Origin: Theobroma cacao
Lineage: Eukaryota > Streptophyta > Magnoliopsida > Malvales > Malvaceae
NCBI RefSeq assembly: GCF_000208745.1
Contig: NC_030852.1
Location: forward strand, 34,610,167 to 34,674,166
Direction of reading: 5' to 3'
Length of the DNA: 64,000 bases
The notes under the pieces were generated by a model, which had not been told where the DNA came from, made no database searches, and saw only the letters and a program-made list of their open reading frames with translations. Shown here piece by piece: positions 18,437 through 28,902 of the stretch. A program made the position numbers and the translations under genes. How positions within the stretch are numbered: position 1 is the stretch's first letter; the number at the start of each line of letters is the position of its first letter.

Positions 18437-21400
18437 ATGAATGGCAAAAAGGGCAGTGTTGAGATCAACATTCCGCCAGCTGCTAAAGCCAAGCAGCCAG
18501 AAGTTATCAGGAAATCCAGCTTCCAGGGCCTTTCCTGCAAAGCTTGGATATGGAATGTCTGGGAATTTTGCAAAGAAGATAGTAACAGAGTAACATTCTC
18601 ATTCAAAGTGGGACTGGCCGTTCTACTGGTTTCGTTGCTTATACTGGTACAAGGACCTTACGAAATTTTTGGCACCAACATCATTTGGTCCATCCTCACT
18701 GTTGCAATCATGTTTGAATACACAGTTGGTATGTATGTGCATGTCGTCATGCAACATGATTCATGTTCATAGCATCATGCATAAACCAAACAGCATGAAA
18801 AGCCTAAGCTACGTCCATGTTATGCACACATTTTCACCAGTAAACACAACTATCATACAGATTTCAGCACAGAAATACATGTTTCACTCCTATATAGTAA
18901 ATACAAAAGGATGCTTTTTTTCTAATTGTTGTGAATTCTCTCAAGGCGCAACTTTCAACCGAGGATTCAACCGAGCACTTGGAAGCTTGCTTGCAGGAAT
19001 CTTAGCTATTGCGGTTGCTCAGTTAGCTCTACGCACTGGCCGGGTTGCTGAGCCTATAATAATTGGAATTAGCATCTTCTTTATCGGTATATCTATGAAA
19101 TACTTTTGTTTTAATCCCTGTACTCTTAAAATGAAAGAAAAAAAAAACAAAAAGTGAAAATCCACATGCTAATTACAGGGATATTTGTTCAACGTTCTGT
19201 ACAGGGGCTATTACATCATTCATGAAACTATGGCCATCATTTGTTCCTTATGAATATGGTTTCCGGGTCATACTCTTCACCTATTGCCTGATAATAGTCT
19301 CTGGATATCGAATGGGGAACCCAATTAGAACTGCCATGGATAGGCTGTACTCTATTGCCATTGGAGGTTTTGTAGCAGTCTTCGTGAACGTGCTTGTTTT
19401 CCCTATATGGGCTGGGGAGCAATTACACAAAGAGATAGTCAACAGCTTTAACTCACTTGCTGACGCTCTTGAAGGTAAGCTGATTTGAAAACTCTCTCAA
19501 ATCCCTTTAATCAACACCAAGTTATAAGAAAATACGTGAATAGGTCATAACTTTAATGACAGTTAAAAGTGCTATACATCTATAATTGGAACTGATATCA
19601 AAGAGCTCGTAATGGAAATTTCAGAATGTGTGAAGAAATATTTAGAAGATGACGGGTTAGATCATCCAGAATTCTCCAAGACAGTTATGGATGAGTTCCC
19701 AGACGAACCTGCCTACAGAAAATGCCGATCCACATTGAACTCTTCTGCCAAATTGGAATCCTTGGTAATTTATTCTATGTTCCTTGCATATATTCTTTTT
19801 TCTTTCCATATCATGGTTTCTGGTTTTATCACCATTTGAGTGCGCTTGAAATCATCCTAATTCTCCCTGGTTCCAATCATTAGGCTAATGCAGCAAAATG
19901 GGAGCCCCCACATGGCAGGTTCCAGCACTTCTTCTACCCATGGTCAGAGTATGTTAATGTTGGAGCAGTTCTACGACACTGTGCTTATGAGGTTATGGCA
20001 CTCCATGGAGTTCTTCACTCTGAGATTCAGGTATTCCTCCCCTCCCCTTCTCTTTTGTGCGCTTACACGTGCGAGTGTTGCCACTTTTCCATAGAAAATA
20101 TAGATAGGATATTCACCTTTCCAATTTAGCAGAATCAGAACCATTTCCATAGGATTGCTAGCAGGCCAGGAATATACCTAAGACTGCAACCTGAAACTTA
20201 CGTCAATGGTCTAGATTTATCGTAACAAATCGTAACAAAGGAACTAGGAATACTAAAAAGGTGAAAAGAGAGTATAAGGTCCACAAATCAAAATGGTTAG
20301 GAATTATATACCATCCATTTGTTCTCGAATTGTGGTATGCATTCAAGTGAATCGCACACGAATATTGGCTCACTGAGTCTAAAATGCTGAAGCCATTCCT
20401 TTTTGTTTATTCTTTGTTCTCATACCTAATATAAGTGGCAATGTTGCCACAATTATTGGCATACAAGGATTCCTATGACCTTAGTTCATATCAAACTGCG
20501 TGAGAGAAAACAAGAAATCTTTATCCACATCATTAGGGACAGAACTCTACTAAGCATGTTGTAAAGAAAACAACCTTTTGGACAATGGGCTATGCCCAGT
20601 TCAGTCCAACACAAAGCCTAAAGCATTTTCTCGAGGGTGACGACACCTTGCCGGAACTTCCCTCGGTGGAGGCTTGAGCAGCCTCTGTTTGGTGGCTGCC
20701 TTTTTAAATATGAAGCTTCAAATGTATATTAGAAATTTTTAGTATATTATGGGAAGGCAGATCATCAACGGCAAGGCTGCGTCCTCGTGGTTTTCAGAAG
20801 CATTGATGGTGAGGTATGAAAGCTTTGAACCACGTCATTTTTGGTTGATGTCTTTACACCAATTTAGATCAGTAGAAGTAAATAAGATAAGTGTAATATT
20901 AAGCTGATACCACAGGGCCAGAAAAAATTCAGCAAGAAGAGGGAAGTAGAATTACTTTTGTCTTTGCCAACGTGTACATGTCATTAGAAGGGATTATCAG
21001 GAGCATAACAACCAACATGAAAAGAATTTCCAAGTTCAAGATGGCATGGTTATATTGATACTAAGCTCCTCTTCCTTGGTATTCAGGCCCCTTACAACCT
21101 CCGAAAAACATTCCAGTCAGAGATCCAAGATGCAACAAACCAGGCAGCAGAGCTAGTGAGGAGCTTGGGCAAAGACATTTGCAACATGAGGCGAAGCCTC
21201 AAAAGCTCCCTGCTAAAGAGAGTTTACAGCTCAACCGAGCGACTCCAACGTGCCATAGAGGTGCATGCATATCTCCTCACAGTGCAGTGCGACCCTCCTG
21301 ATAACTCTTCTAAGCCACTTCCAAAGCTTTCTCATGCTGTATCATCAACCCTCTGTGACCTACCAGACCAGTTGGATAACCTTGACTGCACAAGCCCTGA

Positions 21401-21719
21401 GAAGAGCTCGAATCAACTAACACAAAACATGCAGTCAGGGACTCCCCCGCCAGCACAAACAGAGTCCTACCATGAGATGATGAGGAAACAATCACGAAGG
21501 CTGCATTCTTGGCCATCTAGGGAGGTGGATGCTTTCGAAGAAGAAGGAGGTTTCAGCACGGACCTTTTACCTAGGATGAGAGCACTCGAGAGCACTGCAG
21601 CGTTATCACTTGCCACCTTTACTTCCTTGCTCATTGAATTTGTAGTTAGGCTTGATCACCTGGTGGAAGCAGTTGATGAACTCTCAAAGATGGCTAAGTT
21701 CAAGCACGAGGGTCTATAG
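18437..21719 (+). CDS. aluminium-activated malate transporter (ALMT) family anion channel
   Basis: Anion (malate) channel. Exons: 18437..18728, 18946..19086, 19205..19474, 19625..19764, 19884..20030, 21087..21719; 1623 nt, 540 aa, phases 1-1-1-0-0. The N-terminal half has about six hydrophobic segments with family blocks FKVGLAVLLVSLL, WSILTVAIMFEYTVGAT, GFNRALGSLLAG, YEYGFRVILFTYC and VFPIWAGEQLH. The hydrophilic C-terminal half contains WEPPHGRF, YPWSEYV, the CAYEVMALHG segment, and late in the protein LESTAALSLATFTSLLIEFV. Start: the ATG before AATGGC gives the MNGKKGSVEINIP terminus; an in-frame ATG 18 codons upstream (18383) is less likely. The sequence recalls ALMT10-type proteins, but I cannot separate the subclades from memory. 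Intron 5 (20031-21086) is the longest. This is the only plus-strand protein gene and it converges on the zinc-knuckle gene. A run of 12-13 G lies just after the stop. Confidence 0.93.
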
Positions 21720-22948
21720 AGGAGGGGGGGGGGGGAATCTACACATTAACACATATATACATAACTTGATGCTGTAATACCACCATATAAAACTATACCG
21801 TTTAGAAAAAGGGAACCAGAGAGCGAGAGTAAAGAGGGATTTCAAAAGTTGTTGTAATAACCCAAAAATAAAGGTAAGTTTTCCTTTCCTTCAGAACTTC
21901 TTTTTGTTAGGCTGAAACACAAAAAACAAAAAAATGGAATCCACAGAAGGGAATTTCACATAGCTTTCACTTTCAAGAATCCATAGAGAGATGCTTTGGC
22001 CAAAGTCGTCGATTTAGAAACCATGGGCACAAGCAGTTTTCAACTACTGGTTGCTGGGTTTTAGGAACAGTAGTGGCCTTTCGTTTAGTATTTAGAAAAC
22101 GCCATTGCAAGAAAGATGCGAAAGGACAATCACATGCCCTTGCTTAATTTGAATGAGAAACAAACAACGAACTAATAGACCTTTGAACCAAGCATGGGTG
22201 GACGGCTGCAAAACAGGAAAGTCGAGAACCAGAGAAGGAAATACAGCCAGTGGAGCAAATAAACATATTGAAATAGATTCATCAACAGCTTTGGAAACCC
22301 AAATCATGTTTGGCAATAAAGGCTTTATTTAAATGACTAATTCAAAACTACAGAATAGAAGGACAAGGGGGGGAGGAGATGCGTGGCAGACCTGCAGTGC
22401 AATTGGAATCGGGCCATCGGTTTCCCAGAGTAAAGGCTCCCATTGTCAGCTATTCGCCCCGTCCTACTTCTCTATTTGCAATACACACGCACTAAATCGT
22501 TCTTTGAAACTTAAAAAAAGTTTAGGAGAAGCTACTACATGCCCTTTGAAAAATGTCTTGCCAGGAAAGGACTCCATAAGCGGTAGTGAAACCAAGATAG
22601 CTAAATAGTAAATACAGTCCCAATAAAAGCTTTATTAAAACCATACTGTTTGACCAACTGACTGGCCTTACAGGCACTACCCTGTATTCACAACAACCTG
22701 CTGGACATACGTAAATATCTACAAGAAAGAACAAAGACCTGATTCATTGCTAGCTACATCCTACTTGATCAGTGATCCCCCAAACCGTGACACGTGCAAT
22801 CAAGCTCTTTTGTTCTCACGATCTAGACCAATGAATAACGACAGCTTTCTAACACTTACGGACTAACAAACTAGAAACAAAGGACACAAACAAGCAGTGA
22901 AACTGGGCCAACTTCCGTGACCAATTTGATAATAGCCGTGAAATAAAC
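21720..22948. other. convergent intergenic region (ALMT / zinc-knuckle gene)
   Basis: The 3' ends of the plus-strand ALMT gene and the minus-strand zinc-knuckle gene face each other across about 1.2 kb. A poly-G run lies at about 21724-21735. Presumed 3' UTRs of both; no other gene seen. Confidence 0.5.
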
Positions 22949-24997
22949 TTACATCCAGCTCTGGGTCACCATAAAAGATTTACTTGGCTCTGATGGATCA
23001 CAAGCTAAACCCTCACTGTCGCCTGAGCCAGGACCAGAACCGCCTGCTAGCATTGCCATCAGACTCCCACCATGCACCCTACCTTCAGGAACAAAAACAG
23101 AGAAGCCTCGTTCCCCAACAGAGATATGAGCATTTGGAACCCCATACTGATTCAAACTAGAACAAGTTCTGCCTGCTGACGCTTCCATGTCACTCCCCAT
23201 TTTCATGATGTCAACATTCATGTCCTCAGCAGTGACAATCTCTTTCATCTTCTCGGACTTGCTAACTTTGGGGTCTTGGACAATAGGCCCAAGTGTTGCA
23301 CCCCCATGAACCCTCTTATCCTGAACCAGGCCACTGTGGAGTGCACAGAGTCCTGTCTTGCCCCTTGCAAAGGAGTTACAAGGACCAGAAAGTTGATTGC
23401 CATATTCTGATCCAGGATGACCCCAGGAGCATCTCTTCCCTCCACCATGTGCCTTGCAGAAATCCGTGCTACCTTGTGCACTTTTGCCACACCCTTCAAA
23501 CTTGCATCTCTTGCCTCCACCATGACGAACACAATAATCAGTACGTCCCCTAGCACTCTTTGTGCATTCAGGCACAGCACACCTCTTACCTCCTCCATGT
23601 GCTACACAAAAGTTGGTTCCTCCGTGCACACTCTTCGTACAAACCCCACCACCTTGGAATGCACATCTTTTCCCCCCTCCATGACCCTTACAGAAAGGGG
23701 TACTCCCTTCAGCGCCCTTAGTACAGTCTGGGTATGTGCATCGTTTTCCACCACCATGTGCCTTGCAGAACATGGTGCTCCCTTGTGCCCCTTTTGTGCA
23801 TCCCAAAAATTGGCACCGACGGCCACCTCCATGTGAGATGCAGAGTCCTGAGAGGCCTTCAGCACTCTTCGTACAATTTTCTTTTTGACATCTCTTCCCA
23901 CCACCATGACGTATACATAGTCCAGATTTCCCTCTGGCAGCTCGAGTGCAACCCTCATGACTACATCTTCGACCACCACCATGGGCAATACAGAAATCAG
24001 TGCGACCTTCTGCACTCTTTGTGCAACCAAGAAATTCACATCGCCGACCACCACCATGGGCCTTGCAGTACACAGTCCGGCCCTCTGCCCCCTTATGGCA
24101 GCCAGGTTTTTGACACCTCCTGCCACCACCATGAGATATGCAACGGCCAGAAGCACCTCTGGCCCCCTTTCCACATCCCTCAACCTGACATGTCTTCGAA
24201 CTAGAGCTACGTTGTTGTGGCTGTTGTTGCCGTGTTATCCCGGAAGTGCAGGTGACTGAGCTTTTTGGTGTAGTAATCACACTTGAAGAGAGGTCTGGAA
24301 CAATGGGAGAAAGATCAATGCTTCTTGGAACCTCCTTGAAGAAGATGCTAGTCTGTTTTCCTGGTAAACTCTGCAATGGAGGCAGAGCCATCCTAGGTTT
24401 CCAACAACATGAAGTCGATCCTTCATCTGCATTTGGAGCACCATCAACTGCTATTGGCATCTCCATACCCGACTGAATAGGAGAAGAGCTAAGATGAACA
24501 CTAGTTATATCAGATTCAGAAGGCCCAGTGGAGAGACTTAACCCCAGGTCAACTTTTGGTTGCAACTCCAGTCCTTTCAGATTTGGACTAGCATGTTTCT
24601 TGAGGTTGTTTACCTTTTCATTTCCAAGATGGAGGGTAAAATCCAACTCAATATCCATTGAGGATTCTTCATCAGCTTCTTTGGCAGAAGATGTGGTAGT
24701 ACAAGCAGTTGTTGAACTCCCCTTGCTGTCTGAGGAACTTGAGGAGCGGCCTAGCCCAAGAGACAATGACGACCCAACTTGCTCACTGACGGAGCCATCC
24801 ATCAAACTCCACTTCCGCTTGGTTCCCTTTGATGTGGACATGTAAGGGATTGAAGAACCAGGGAAATCAAGACGTAGAACAGTATCCGTGCCATATGCAA
24901 CCCCAGTTCCTCCAACTTGCATCGAGCCACCCAAAATTTTGAATGCATTTGAAGAAAAATTAGCAGCAAATCCCAAATTTGAGAACCTGGTGTCCAT
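22949..24997 (-). CDS. WRKY19-type zinc-knuckle repeat (loricrin-like) nuclear protein
   Basis: Single coding exon, 682 aa. Residues about 269-545 form ten canonical tandem repeats of about 25 residues with the pattern C-x4-C-x(10-12)-C-x2-H-GGG-(R/K)-R, plus a divergent eleventh. In the sequence these read like CEFLGCTKSAEG..FCIAHGGGRR. Four Cys/His per unit suggest one zinc ion each. The Ser-rich N-terminus holds two LxLxL (EAR-type) motifs, LSLGL at residues 78-82 and DLGLSL at 150-155, known as recruiters of TOPLESS co-repressors in other proteins. The family includes the repeats of Arabidopsis WRKY19 and the 'loricrin-like' gene next to PAM71 in Arabidopsis (At1g64140, from memory); here too PAM71 lies downstream in the same order. 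No WRKY domain is present. Probable DNA- or protein-binding transcriptional regulator; function unproven. The sequence upstream of the ATG shows a splice acceptor 10 nt away, hence a leader intron. Confidence 0.9.
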   Translation of the reverse strand: MDTRFSNLGFAANFSSNAFKILGGSMQVGGTGVAYGTDTVLRLDFPGSSIPYMSTSKGTKRKWSLMDGSVSEQVGSSLSLGLGRSSSSSDSKGSSTTACTTTSSAKEADEESSMDIELDFTLHLGNEKVNNLKKHASPNLKGLELQPKVDLGLSLSTGPSESDITSVHLSSSPIQSGMEMPIAVDGAPNADEGSTSCCWKPRMALPPLQSLPGKQTSIFFKEVPRSIDLSPIVPDLSSSVITTPKSSVTCTSGITRQQQPQQRSSSSKTCQVEGCGKGARGASGRCISHGGGRRCQKPGCHKGAEGRTVYCKAHGGGRRCEFLGCTKSAEGRTDFCIAHGGGRRCSHEGCTRAARGKSGLCIRHGGGKRCQKENCTKSAEGLSGLCISHGGGRRCQFLGCTKGAQGSTMFCKAHGGGKRCTYPDCTKGAEGSTPFCKGHGGGKRCAFQGGGVCTKSVHGGTNFCVAHGGGKRCAVPECTKSARGRTDYCVRHGGGKRCKFEGCGKSAQGSTDFCKAHGGGKRCSWGHPGSEYGNQLSGPCNSFARGKTGLCALHSGLVQDKRVHGGATLGPIVQDPKVSKSEKMKEIVTAEDMNVDIMKMGSDMEASAGRTCSSLNQYGVPNAHISVGERGFSVFVPEGRVHGGSLMAMLAGGSGPGSGDSEGLACDPSEPSKSFMVTQSWM

Positions 24998-25007
24998 CTA
25001 GCGATAG

Positions 25008-27039
25008 CTGAAATCAAACAATGAAATGCAGACCAAATCTCAATTGCAATAGAGCAGTCAACCTGACTTCCGGGAGATGACAATAAGCCACAAAACTAGG
25101 GTTAGACGTCGTTGAGTGAGTAAATCCCACCCCCACTAACAAATCCTGAAGTGTCACAGCGATCCATTTGCTTAAATGTGATTTAACCCAAAATTTAACC
25201 AATCAGTTGTAGCAAAAGATGATAAATCTGTGCAGACCAGACACCTTTACAACAACATCATGGTGCACCACCATCCTGTTTCAAAATAAAATAGGAAAGT
25301 TGTAGCTTAATAAAATAGACTGCAACTAGATTTGAAATAAGCAAAAATTAAAAATTGGAAAAGCAAAATTAGATTCTTATCAAGCTAACATCTGCCAATT
25401 TTTATAAAGGTTCCATCTCCAAAATATAATGTCCTTAACATGCATATATATGTTGACAGGATGGAAGTAGAACCTTATTACTCCAGACACAACCTGAGAA
25501 CAGAAGTCATCAGCCAGCCCAAGTAGACAGCAACAGAGTTGAGGAAGGACAAATCTGAACTATCAGGAGGGGGAAAAAAAAGAAGACAGCAGTATAAATA
25601 CATAAAGCCAAGCATAACACAGCTAGAGATTAGGTGGAAAAAATGTCATATAAACAGAAGGAGAAAAGGGGAAAGTTTTATCATTTTCTTAAACATAAGT
25701 TAGTTTATGTGAGGTGGTAACTACTTAGCAGGAAAAATGAAAATTTCAACAAAATTAGATAGTATTCGGATGCAGGAGAACTAAAGAAGAAATTTAAAGC
25801 AAGCTATGCACCTGAAATAGATAAGCAAATTTGATTTAATAAAGACAGGAACAAATTCACTTCATTATTCTGCTTTCAGGATATTTCAAGCTTTTTGTTT
25901 TTTTTTTTTATTAAGCCTTCAGGATATTTCAAGTAATGCAAAATATGGCAATCTGATTTGCTCTCCTTTCTTTTCCTCTACTTATAAGCAGCCAACTATG
26001 AATCAGAAATGGGGTTAGAAGCCAAGGTGATAAATCAAATAATAGCATTCAAAACAGAAAACATAATACTAGTAAAAATATGTTACAGTTTCATTAGTGA
26101 GAAGTAAGAAAAACCAAGATAGAAAAATGAAAAAGAAAAAGATGGCCTCTAGCTCTAATTGCATAATTTGATCCACTTAACCTCCCCTCGAGCTAAGATG
26201 TGATTTCAAAACAAAAACATAGGAATTATTTTGCAAAAATGTGAAAATTGGAAGGAAGAAACTTACTCAAATTATGAATAGATATGTATGGACAGCTCCA
26301 ACTTTATAAGGTATTTATCCAGAATTCCTAGAAAAAAAAAAGAGTAAACAGTTTATAACTGAAGCAATCACTAAAAAAAAAAATTAATAATAATAAGAAC
26401 AATCTGAGTCGAGATCTATGAAAAAATTGAGACCGAATTCCTAATGGCAAAATGAATAACTAAAAAAAGGTTCCAATTTAAAAAAAAAAGCTTAATCTTT
26501 TAACAAATAATTTAAAAATTAAACGGACTTTTATAAGAAATAGATGCAGAGTTTAAGGGATTTGCATTAGTTAATATATTAGCTAAAACAATAACTTTAC
26601 AACAAATCCCGATAAAAAGAGATATACCGGATAGAAAACCTCTTTGGTTGCTGAGAAAACGGCAGTGTGTTAAGGGAAAGAAAAGACAATAGCGTTTTCT
26701 TCCCTCATGATTCCAAAACTAAACTTTTCAGCTCAAGTAGGAGAAATTGGATTCAAACTCAATTGACGTTTTCTAAAAATTCAAGTCTCTTCGTTAAATA
26801 CAGAAAACAAAACAAAACGAACTATTTTAGTTAATTTTCACTAAGCTTTTGAGTTTCTCGGCAGCCAAACAGAGCAAGATATAAAAGATGCACATGACCG
26901 TCATTAAAATAAAAAAACTAAGCTGTTAAAATGATTTCCAAAAAAAAAAAAACTAACCTGCTTTGAACCTGGACTGGAAATTAGAGAAGATTAAGAATTC
27001 GAAAGGAAAAAAAAATCAGAATGATGAAATTCAAATTAC
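25008..27039 (-). other. leader (5' UTR) intron of the zinc-knuckle gene
   Basis: On the minus strand a donor CAAG|GTAATTTG at 27040/27039 follows a CT-rich putative 5' UTR, and the acceptor TTTGATTTCAG lies at 25008, leaving 10 nt before the ATG at 24997. The intron is about 2.0 kb, AT-rich, without coding potential. Most of it (about 25622-26935) is homologous to the leader intron of the CHX gene. Exact donor choice is inferred by eye. Confidence 0.6.
25622..26935. repeat. copy A of a dispersed 1.2-1.3 kb duplication (pair at 60831-62030)
   Basis: Aligns in the same orientation with 60831-62030. About 65 consecutive bases are identical (25770-25835 and 60979-61044), and long near-identical stretches continue to the block ending near GTTTCTCGGCAGCCAAACAG. 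Copy A holds about 120 bases (roughly 26620-26760) that are absent or replaced in copy B. Confidence 0.9.
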
Positions 27040-27123
27040 CTTGAAATTTGATTGAATTTAGTTGGATAGAGGAGAAGGTGTACGGATCAGGCGTAGGGGA
27101 TTTTAGGGCTTTGGGCGCCGGCA

Positions 27124-27156
<33 letters not shown>

Positions 27157-27290
27157 AGAAATAGAAGAATGAAATCNATGAAAGCGAGTAGAGAGAGAGA
27201 GAGAGAAAGGGAGAGAGTGGCTAGAAAGGAAGTGAAATGGTGGAATTTCAGATGGTGCTGGCACGTGTCTATGATATAGCTGCACGTGCT
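27040..27290 (-). promoter_or_regulatory. putative first non-coding exon and core promoter of the zinc-knuckle gene, with (GA)n tracts
   Basis: Holds (GA)n tracts at about 27129-27156 and 27190-27206 (CT-rich on the transcribed strand, typical of plant 5' UTRs) and two CACGTG-like cores (GGCACGTGTC, TGCACGTGCT) at about 27258-27290 that fit G-box elements. One base, 27177, is N. Confidence 0.45.
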
Positions 27291-28617
27291 ACAATTAGGG
27301 TTTCAGATATCTGTAATTTGCCCTTTTTGTTTTAATGGTGCCCCTTTTTTTAATATAATGGAATTAATTTAAAACATCATATTTTTATCTTTTTATAGTT
27401 CATTTTAGAGAGGAAGGAACTTGAATTATGGAAGAAATAGTATGTGGGTACTGCTGAAGTAATGTTTCACCCATGAATAATTCTTTTTTTTTTTTGTTCA
27501 AACTAGGGGCAGGTGTAAGGTTTTGCTCTTATTATATTATTTATTTTCATTGTTTCATCTGCAATTATTATATATTTAATTCCTGTATGTTTGAATGACA
27601 TCTTACCTTCTTTGTCTTTACAAGTGGAACAATATCTTAGTTTTCAATCAATCAATTTTTTTTTAACTATATTTTACTTAATAAAATTATATAAGTATAG
27701 AGTGCTAACAATTATTATGGGTGCAATGCACTTACTTTGTTTTTAATTCATTTAAAATTCATATAAAAAAATGTGATACCATTTTTATTTGTCGGTCAAC
27801 CACATTGCATCTTTTTAAATAGTATTTGATAAACAATAATTATATGTGCATTGCAAATATTAATATATTTTTAAACTTAGTTCAATTAAAAGTACTAAAA
27901 ATAATTATGAATCATTCATTTCAAAAGAAGTAAATTTAGAATCCATTGAGTTAAAAGAGAAAAATGGAAGAGAAATCTTTATCCTGTGGAAGCAAGGGCT
28001 GGCTGCACGGGAGCACAACTCCCTTGTCTTGAAGTATAACGTAATGGGTGATGACAGCAACAGATGCAGGCTGCCGCCTGCCCTGACTCTACGGTCAGAT
28101 TCATGGTTTGCGTGGCGACGCGATATCGAACCCCCATCCTGCCTTGTCTGATCCACCCACCAAAAAATGGAAAAATCAAAAATTAAATTTCCTAGGACAC
28201 GTCAACGTGGCGCCATATTTTCTTATTGATAGTCGGCAGCGGCTCGTCACCGTTCTTTGTGCTCCCATTGTCCAAGTCCCACCCTCCTCGCCTCTTCTCG
28301 TGGGTCCCACGCTCTTATTGGACAAACCTTCAACGGCCCTGGGCCCACCGCGTTTCTCGGTTTTATGACCGCGGCGGCTAGCGGTTTTTTTTCCACACAT
28401 TATCTTTACAACCCCTTCAATGCAACCAACCTTGTCAACCACTCTCACCATTAGCGCGTCTAAATTAAATATAATAAATTGATGATACTTGAAAAAGGAA
28501 AAAACTTTTTGAGTTTGTTTAATTTTGAAAAATATTATTAGTATTTGCATGATGTTATTTTGGTCCAAAAGAATAAGCGAATAAATCGAAATAATAGCAT
28601 GAAAAGTTAATCTATTA
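27291..28617. other. intergenic region with a GC-rich island
   Basis: AT-rich except for about 27990-28440, which is clearly GC-richer and contains CACGTCAACGTGGCGCC, an ATTGG (inverted CCAAT) box and GACCGCGGCGGCTAG. No open frame there looks like a real protein. Confidence 0.45.
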
Positions 28618-28750
28618 TCTATAACATACTTAAAAGGAAGCCCCAAAGGGGCTTCTTCTTTTAGCCACGTGGAGGGTTAAGAAAAAAAAATAAAAAAGAA
28701 AAAAAACAATTAAAAAGAGACCCGTGTGCAACGCACAGGCTATAATCTAG
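28618..28750 (+). mobile_element. miniature Helitron-like element, copy 1
   Basis: Begins TCTATAACAT after an A and ends in CTAG before a T, the A|TC...CTRR|T pattern of Helitrons. An imperfect hairpin, CCCGTGTGCAACGCACAGG, lies about 10 nt before the 3' end. About 133 bp, purine-rich interior, no coding capacity. Confidence 0.6.
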
Positions 28751-28902
28751 TATAAATAAAAGAAAGTCCAAAAGGGCTTCATTTTTTAGCCACTTGGATG
28801 CTATAGAAGAAAAGAAAAAAAGGATTTAAGAAAGAAAAAGAGAGATAAAAAAAGAAAGAAAAAAACAAGTAGAAAGAAGCAAGTGTGTAATGTATAGTCC
28901 AG
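28751..28902 (+). mobile_element. miniature Helitron-like element, degraded copy 2 in tandem
   Basis: Directly follows copy 1 and repeats its internal order (GTCCAAAAGGGCTTC, TTAGCCAC-TGG, A/G-rich stretch, AACAAGTAGAAAGAAGC). Its 3' hairpin is decayed (AAGTGTGTAATGTATAG) and it ends CCAG|T. Confidence 0.45.

Noticed and set aside
23245..24845. Several long open frames on both strands over the zinc-knuckle region
   Set aside because: They are shadows of the repetitive, GC-richer zinc-knuckle exon; only the 682-aa frame has recognisable domains.
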